Source of the DNA: Sulfurospirillaceae bacterium
GTDB lineage: Bacteria > Campylobacterota > Campylobacteria > Campylobacterales > Sulfurospirillaceae
Reading direction: 5' to 3'
Assembly: GCA_028705785.1 (NCBI GenBank)
Contig: JAQWCT010000069.1
Span: forward strand, 1 to 10,917
DNA length: 10,917 bases
Position numbers and translations under genes: made by a program. The notes beneath the pieces are model-generated. The model had not been told where the DNA came from, did no database searches, and saw only the letters and a program-made list of their open reading frames with translations. Shown here piece by piece: positions 7,029 through 10,917 of this stretch; position 1 is the first letter of the stretch; each line of letters begins with the position of its first letter.

Positions 7029-7564
7029 TGACAAAAGAGTTCGTAGCGAGCGTAAGGCTTAGCATAAGAAGCGGGATAACGAATAAAGACCGCAAAATTA
7101 CGCATTTCTCCTTTTTGTAAATTTTCTGCAATAACAAAATCTTTAGAGGTATCGACTCTAAAACTACTACTACTATCTTTTGTAAAAAAGTCATCAAAAA
7201 CAGATTTTGGTCTAAACAAGGGAGTATCTCCATTTTTTTCCAAAGATTCATTAAAAAGCTTAACTTCTAAGGTGCATTGACCAATCTCAAAATTTCCCAC
7301 ATTTCGTATTTGCCCACTGATAGAAAAGGATTCATTAATCAATATTTTTTTTTGAACAACATTCTCTAATTGTGCTACTTTAGTGTATTTATCAAGTGCA
7401 AAAATGGCAAGAAAGAACATGAGTAGAGCAACAAATGCAATCGTTAGAATGGTTGGAAGTGGAAATGTTTCATCAGAGTTTCTTAGGGTAAGGATAATAA
7501 CGAGGATAAAAAGGACGACTATAATCAATAGTGCTAGCCAATGTAAAACGGTAAAATGTGTCAA
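7025..7564 (-). CDS. Small two-TM protein, DUF2393-like, copy A
   Basis: A 179-residue protein of unknown function. Two hydrophobic helices (about 6-27 and 37-58) are followed by a soluble domain of about 115 residues with a beta-rich pattern (SISGQIRNVGNFEIGQC around 81-97). It has exactly two cysteines, C97 and C178, and ends in Cys-His. The upstream gene encodes a paralogue with the same plan. I recall Campylobacterota proteins of this form being labelled DUF2393, from memory only. The start is TTG at 7564: AAAGGAG at 7571-7577 lies 6 bases before it, and the next in-frame Met (residue 49) falls inside the second helix. It begins 24 bases after the copy B stop and is the last gene of the minus-strand block. 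An A9 run in the coding strand lies at 7345-7353. Confidence 0.8.
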   Translation of the reverse strand: MTHFTVLHWLALLIIVVLFILVIILTLRNSDETFPLPTILTIAFVALLMFFLAIFALDKYTKVAQLENVVQKKILINESFSISGQIRNVGNFEIGQCTLEVKLFNESLEKNGDTPLFRPKSVFDDFFTKDSSSSFRVDTSKDFVIAENLQKGEMRNFAVFIRYPASYAKPYARYELFCH

Positions 7565-7570
7565 TCAAAA

Positions 7571-7577
7571 CTCCTTT
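7571..7577 (-). promoter_or_regulatory. Strong ribosome binding site deciding a TTG start
   Basis: On the minus strand this reads AAAGGAG, complementary to the 16S rRNA 3' end. It lies 6 bases from the TTG at 7564. No in-frame ATG exists near the N-terminus of the downstream membrane protein, so this site fixes the start. Confidence 0.75.
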
Positions 7578-7588
7578 GGTTTGAGTAA

Positions 7589-8125
7589 TTAATAACACTC
7601 TGCTTTAATCGAGGCTGTTACATTGCCATCATATTCAAAATCATCAAAAACAACTCTGTATTCTATGAAGTCGTCTTTTGGCAGAGATTGTTCAACCATT
7701 ATCGACCTATTCACGATTGGCTTTAATTGGTTGATATAGGATTTAAGCATATTAGTGTTTACATTTTTGAGAACGCTTGTTTGGACTAAACATTTTGTAA
7801 AATCTTTTTGTGACACATTGTTGATATTGGCTTCGATAATTAAAGAGGGTGAAAAGGTGAGTTTCTTAACATTGGTGACTTCTACAGTAACAGGTCTCAT
7901 TAAATTACCTATTTTATATTTAATCATAAAGGGTGCTACAAGAAAAATAATTAAAGAGATGACGATCAAAAGAAGTGCAAAGGAGGCTGATTTTCGAGCG
8001 ATAAGAATAGATAAAAAGATAAGAATAAAAAAAGTAACAACAAGCCACCCCAGTGCTAAATAATCATATAATCCAAGATTCCTAAGGTATATTAAAAATG
8101 AGGTTTTAAGGGCGTCAATGACCAT
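7589..8125 (-). CDS. Small two-TM protein, DUF2393-like, copy B
   Basis: A 178-residue protein of unknown function, clearly built like the gene that follows it. A short N-terminal segment is followed by two hydrophobic helices (about 22-43 and 47-66) and a soluble C-terminal domain. Its only cysteines are C112 and C177. INNVSQKDFTKC (101-112) lines up with IRNVGNFEIGQC of copy A with identical spacing, and both proteins end in Cys plus an aromatic or His residue. The ARK in the short loop between the helices suggests by the positive-inside rule that the loop is cytoplasmic and the C-terminal domain extracytoplasmic. The ATG lies 11 bases inside the 3' end of hisIE. Only a weak purine-rich AGAAGAG (about 8139-8145) precedes it, so translation probably depends on coupling. 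The DUF2393 label is from memory. Confidence 0.78.
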   Translation of the reverse strand: MVIDALKTSFLIYLRNLGLYDYLALGWLVVTFFILIFLSILIARKSASFALLLIVISLIIFLVAPFMIKYKIGNLMRPVTVEVTNVKKLTFSPSLIIEANINNVSQKDFTKCLVQTSVLKNVNTNMLKSYINQLKPIVNRSIMVEQSLPKDDFIEYRVVFDDFEYDGNVTASIKAECY

Positions 8126-8804
8126 TTCTGCTATTTTTCTCTTCTATGCCACCTAGCCCAAATCGTCGCTCTAACTCTTGCTTAATAAGGTCAGGATTAA
8201 TGTTTTTAGCACCAAGGGCAACAAGAACATGAAACATCAAATCCGCAGCTTCGTAGACAATCTCCTCTTTATGATTGTCTTTACAAGCAAAGCAAAATTC
8301 ACCTGCTTCTTCTACTACTTTTTTAAGAATGCTATTATCACCTTTGCTCAATAAAGAAGCGACATAAGAGGTTTTAGGATCAGCATTTTTGCGTTCTTGA
8401 ATAATGTGGTAAAGTTTATCCGTAATGCTATAGGCTGTAATCTCACAAAGTGGTTCTTTAGGAGATTCTTCGATGTCGAGTCGATTGAAAAAGCAAGAGA
8501 CTCTTCCTGTGTGACAAGCTACTTTTCCCTCTTGTATAACTTTGAGTAAAAGCGTGTCATTGTCACAATCAAGATAGGCCTCTTTGACATATTGGAAGTT
8601 TCCACTACTCTCACCTTTTTTCCATAGCTTTTCACGGCTTCGTGAAAAATAGTGTGCAAAGCCACTCTCAAGTGTAAGATTAAGAGCCTCTTCATTGGTA
8701 TAAGCAAGCATCAAAACTTCACCACTTTCAAAATCCTGTACGACGACAGGCAAAAGTGGTGAGGTTTCCCAATTTATGGATGAAAGAGCAGTGGAGGGTA
8801 TCAT
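8115..8804 (-). CDS. hisIE: Bifunctional phosphoribosyl-AMP cyclohydrolase / phosphoribosyl-ATP pyrophosphatase
   Basis: Catalyses steps 2 and 3 of histidine synthesis: the HisE domain hydrolyses phosphoribosyl-ATP to phosphoribosyl-AMP, and the HisI domain opens the adenine ring. The 229-residue length suits a HisI-HisE fusion. HisI occupies about 15-115, with SRSREKLWKKGESSGN (54-69), the metal-binding DCDND (79-83), and C97 and C104 in ACHTGRVSCFF. HisE occupies about 126-220, with ERKNADPKTSY (137-147), KKVVEEAGE (161-169) and EAADLMFH (185-192), the acidic MazG-like metal site. The ATG overlaps the TGA of the upstream band 7 gene by four bases (ATGA), so the two are translationally coupled. 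It overlaps copy B of the two-TM proteins by 11 bases. No other his genes are in view. Confidence 0.97.
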   Translation of the reverse strand: MIPSTALSSINWETSPLLPVVVQDFESGEVLMLAYTNEEALNLTLESGFAHYFSRSREKLWKKGESSGNFQYVKEAYLDCDNDTLLLKVIQEGKVACHTGRVSCFFNRLDIEESPKEPLCEITAYSITDKLYHIIQERKNADPKTSYVASLLSKGDNSILKKVVEEAGEFCFACKDNHKEEIVYEAADLMFHVLVALGAKNINPDLIKQELERRFGLGGIEEKNSRNGH

Positions 8805-9892
8805 TTTGCGATACTCACCGCTTTTTGGGCATCTTTGGTATCAACCCAGATATTTGGCGTTGAGCCTCCTGGCGTTAGGAAGATTTTAGCGTCTTTATTT
8901 TCTTTAAGTGCTTCATTGAATTTTCCTTGAACTTCGATTTGGCGAAGTTTCAAGAGTGGCTCAGAAATACTCTCAGAGATTTTTTTGTTAGCGTAAGCAT
9001 CTGCTTCTGCTTCAATTTTAACGGCATTAGCTTCACCTTGAGCATTGATTTGTCTCGCTTTTGCTTGACCTTCAGCTTCTGCAGCTCTCTTAAGTGCTTG
9101 TTGGTTCGCGATTTCTACTTCATAACGGGTTCGTTCAACTTCTTGCTTAGCGACTTGAACTTTTTCAATTTGCTCTTTAATTTTTGCAGGAAGTAAAATT
9201 TCTCGTAGTTGAACCGTTAAAAGTTCAACGGGTTGACCTGGTTGCGCATCGATAGCTTTACGGATACCATCTTCGATATTAACCGCGATTTCATTTCTTT
9301 TTTGTGGCAATTCTTCCGCATTAAATTTACCTACAACGCTTCTGGTAACATCTCTTACTACAGGGTTGATGATTTTATCTTCCCATGCTAAGCCCCAAGT
9401 AGCGATCGTTTGAGGAGCAGTGGAAGGCTCAAGCTTGTATTGAACGGTAAGGTCAATAGAAACGGGAAGTCCTCTAGCATCAAGAACTGAAATAGCGGCA
9501 TTTTTCTTGATACCTGAGCCTCTTTGCATCACTTCACCTAAATCCTCAATAGATGAGTAGTTCATGATTCTAACCTTAGTATCAACAATAAAAACTTGTT
9601 GGATAAAAGGGATAAAAAGATGAAAGCCCGGATCCATAGGAACAGGTTCAAATTTACCTGTAGTGGCTTTAATACCCATCTCTCCTGAATTAATAATGAC
9701 AAATGGCTTAGCCACAACAGCAATGACAATAATCGCAATCAGTGCATATAAAAATCCTGCTTTTTTCCCAAGATTTTTCAAAAACTCGGGTGGTTCAATG
9801 TTGAAAGGTGTTTTATTGTCTCCACCATTTCCACCATTGTTTCCACTCCCACCATTCTTCTTTTTAAAATAATCGTTCAAATCTGCTGGCAT
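8801..9892 (-). CDS. SPFH/band 7 (prohibitin/HflK-like) membrane protein
   Basis: A 363-residue protein of the stomatin/prohibitin/flotillin/HflK superfamily. Members form large membrane-bound rings and often regulate FtsH protease or membrane microdomains. A polar N-terminus (MPADLNDYFKKK, then Gly/Asn-rich residues 13-24) precedes one transmembrane helix at about 46-62. The SPFH domain (65 to about 250) includes NPVVRDVTRSVVGKFNAEEL (176-195) and LLTVQLREILLP (224-235). A charged Ala/Glu/Lys/Gln-rich coiled coil follows (about 236-305), and the tail ends in FLTPGGSTPNIWV. By HflK/prohibitin analogy the SPFH domain should be periplasmic, an inference. AAAGGAA at 9897-9903 supports the ATG. 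It lies 13 bases after ilvE; C. jejuni has the same pair as I recall. No hflC-type partner is adjacent, so it may act as a homo-oligomer. Confidence 0.92.
   Translation of the reverse strand: MPADLNDYFKKKNGGSGNNGGNGGDNKTPFNIEPPEFLKNLGKKAGFLYALIAIIVIAVVAKPFVIINSGEMGIKATTGKFEPVPMDPGFHLFIPFIQQVFIVDTKVRIMNYSSIEDLGEVMQRGSGIKKNAAISVLDARGLPVSIDLTVQYKLEPSTAPQTIATWGLAWEDKIINPVVRDVTRSVVGKFNAEELPQKRNEIAVNIEDGIRKAIDAQPGQPVELLTVQLREILLPAKIKEQIEKVQVAKQEVERTRYEVEIANQQALKRAAEAEGQAKARQINAQGEANAVKIEAEADAYANKKISESISEPLLKLRQIEVQGKFNEALKENKDAKIFLTPGGSTPNIWVDTKDAQKAVSIAK
9821..9856 (-). repeat. Four near-tandem 9-base units encoding Gly/Asn
   Basis: Within the band 7 gene, read on the minus strand: AATGGTGGG, AGTGGAAAC, AATGGTGGA, AATGGTGGA. 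They encode N-G-G, S-G-N, N-G-G, N-G-G (residues 13-24). Units three and four are identical. The repeat is in frame, so unit gain or loss would only change the length of a flexible N-terminal linker. Confidence 0.75.
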
Positions 9893-9905
9893 AAAATTCC
9901 TTTGT

Positions 9906-10820
9906 TTAGATAAATGTTAAAAGATGTTTGTACTTAGGATTGCGTCCATAGACCACATCAAAATACGCTTTTTGGAGTTGTTCAGTCATGGCTCCTCTTT
10001 TGCCATTACCAATGACATAATTGTCTACATCACGAATAGGTGTTACTTCTGCTGCTGTGCCTGTAAAAAAGGCTTCATCTGCGATATACACTTCATCACG
10101 CGTAATACGACGGCGTTGTATTGGTATGCCAGCATCTCGTGCTAGCTCTAAAACCATTCCTTGTGTGATACTCTCCAACGAAGTATCATTAGGAGGTGAA
10201 ATCAAAACGCCATCTCTGACGATAAAGAAACATTCGCCACTACCCTCTGCGATAAAGCCCTCGGCATCAAGTAAAAGCGCTTCTTCATAACCTGCTTCAA
10301 GCGCTTCGTATTTTGCCAGTTGAGAGTTAAGATAGTTTGCCGCAGCTTTGGCTTTACCCATAGTTGAGGTGACAGGATTACGGGTGAAAGAAGAGATTTT
10401 CACACGGATACCATTTTCAAGACCTTCATCACCAAGGTAACTACCCCATTGCCATGCCGCAATGGCTGTATTAACAGGTGCTTTGACATGGTTAAGCCCC
10501 ATGATGCCATATCCTAGATAAATAAGGGGTCTGATATAAACATTAGATTTAAAATCATTCGCTTTGAGTAATTCCACATGAGCGCTTTCTAGCTCTTCAA
10601 GTGTAAAGTTAGGTTTGATTCGAGTGATTTTAGCAGAGTTAAGCAATCTTTTGGTGTGCTCCCTTAGTTTAAATATCGCTAAACCTTCATCTGTCATGTA
10701 GGCTCTTGTACCTTCAAAAACACCATTGCCGTAGTGTAGTGTATGTGTTAAAATATGTATTTTTGCATCATCCCATGCAACGAGTTTGCCATCCATCCAA
10801 ATGTATTGCGCTTTATCCAT
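9906..10820 (-). CDS. ilvE: Branched-chain amino acid aminotransferase
   Basis: A fold-type IV PLP enzyme that catalyses the last transamination step to leucine, isoleucine and valine, using glutamate. It has 304 residues, close to the ~309 of E. coli IlvE. Landmarks are THTLHYGNGVFEGTRAY (25-41), IRPLIYLGYG (96-105), the PLP lysine K158 in GKAKAAANYLNS (E. coli has the Gly-rich AKAGGNY here), EGFIAEGSGECFF (187-199), ISPPNDTSLESITQG (207-221) and FFTGTAAEVTPI (251-262). The frame is open up to a TTG at 10850, but ATG 10820 is preferred: AAGG at 10829-10832 precedes it by 8 bases, and DKAQYIWMDG is the normal family N-terminus. It is the first gene of the minus-strand block, with the band 7 gene 13 bases downstream. 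D-amino acid aminotransferase is a relative, but the length and EGTRAY motif favour IlvE. Confidence 0.95.
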   Translation of the reverse strand: MDKAQYIWMDGKLVAWDDAKIHILTHTLHYGNGVFEGTRAYMTDEGLAIFKLREHTKRLLNSAKITRIKPNFTLEELESAHVELLKANDFKSNVYIRPLIYLGYGIMGLNHVKAPVNTAIAAWQWGSYLGDEGLENGIRVKISSFTRNPVTSTMGKAKAAANYLNSQLAKYEALEAGYEEALLLDAEGFIAEGSGECFFIVRDGVLISPPNDTSLESITQGMVLELARDAGIPIQRRRITRDEVYIADEAFFTGTAAEVTPIRDVDNYVIGNGKRGAMTEQLQKAYFDVVYGRNPKYKHLLTFI

Positions 10821-10853
10821 TGTTTCTACCTTGTTAAGTCGTAATTTCAAAGA

Positions 10854-10859
10854 AATATA
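10854..10859 (-). promoter_or_regulatory. Possible -10 box for ilvE
   Basis: On the minus strand this reads TATATT, 33 bases before the ilvE ATG, within an AT-rich stretch. No convincing -35 hexamer is seen at 16-18 bases. It is the best candidate for the start of the ilvE-band 7-hisIE transcript, but in AT-rich DNA such a match is weak evidence. Confidence 0.35.
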
Positions 10860-10883
10860 ATGGTATCCAAAATTAAATTAAAG

Positions 10884-10889
10884 TATAAT
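10884..10889 (+). promoter_or_regulatory. Divergent plus-strand -10 box near right edge
   Basis: A perfect TATAAT preceded by AAG, 14 bases upstream of a GAGGAG ribosome binding site (10904-10909). Together they predict a plus-strand gene divergent from ilvE that begins just past the window. In C. jejuni I recall a small tautomerase-family gene in this position, which cannot be checked here. Confidence 0.55.
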
Positions 10890-10903
10890 TTGGAAATAAA
10901 TAA

Positions 10904-10909
10904 GAGGAG
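10904..10909 (+). promoter_or_regulatory. Ribosome binding site of a gene starting beyond the window
   Basis: GAGGAG followed by AAAAATAG up to the last base. At normal spacing the start codon should fall at or just after 10917, so no coding sequence is visible. Confidence 0.55.
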
Positions 10910-10917
10910 AAAAATAG

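Noticed and set aside
7755..8063. A 102-residue plus-strand frame opposite copy B
   Set aside because: It is complementary to the membrane-protein coding strand, which has coherent helices and paralogy to its neighbour; the plus frame has neither.
10821..10850. N-terminal extension of IlvE from a TTG at 10850
   Set aside because: ATG 10820 has a ribosome binding site and gives the usual family N-terminus and length; the extra ten residues have no support.
1..10917. Mobile element, prophage, CRISPR or defence island
   Set aside because: No transposase, integrase, terminal repeats, direct repeat arrays or tRNA attachment site are seen. Nearly all genes are conserved housekeeping genes.

Overview
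This is a compact chromosomal housekeeping window with no sign of mobile DNA. The AT-rich sequence, short intergenic gaps, protein character and gene order all point to a Campylobacterota (Epsilonproteobacteria) genome. From memory, Campylobacter jejuni has the same neighbour sets (aminotransferase-hom-yraN-trxA-trxB, and band 7 protein next to ilvE). The base composition looks less AT-extreme than Campylobacter, so a Sulfurospirillum-like organism is my best guess. That is inference and cannot be proved from the window.

Left part (1-7028), plus strand. A PLP aminotransferase cut by the left edge, homoserine dehydrogenase and a YraN-family protein are joined by start/stop overlaps. Thioredoxin (trxA) follows after a 96-base gap with a likely promoter, and thioredoxin reductase (trxB) after a 113-base gap holding a hairpin and another likely promoter. 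Then come dapB (lysine/cell-wall diaminopimelate pathway), purF (first step of purine synthesis) and a YhcC/TIGR01212-type radical SAM protein, closely packed behind trxB. The themes are aspartate-family amino acids (hom and dapB both draw on aspartate semialdehyde), thiol redox and purine synthesis.

Right part (7025-10820), minus strand, read from right to left: ilvE (branched-chain aminotransferase), an SPFH/band 7 membrane protein, hisIE (bifunctional histidine enzyme) and two small paralogous membrane proteins of unknown function. Gaps are 13 and 24 bases or genes overlap, so this looks like one transcript. The two blocks converge with a 4-base overlap of the terminal genes at 7025-7028.

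Right edge (10821-10917). A divergent control region: the ilvE leader on the minus strand, and on the plus strand a TATAAT box followed by a strong Shine-Dalgarno sequence for a gene whose start lies just outside.

No CRISPR array, insertion sequence, tRNA, rRNA, toxin-antitoxin or defence system was seen. The least explained content is the tandem pair of two-TM proteins sharing two fixed cysteines. A PurF that seems to have lost half of its Fe-S ligand set is the next most interesting item.
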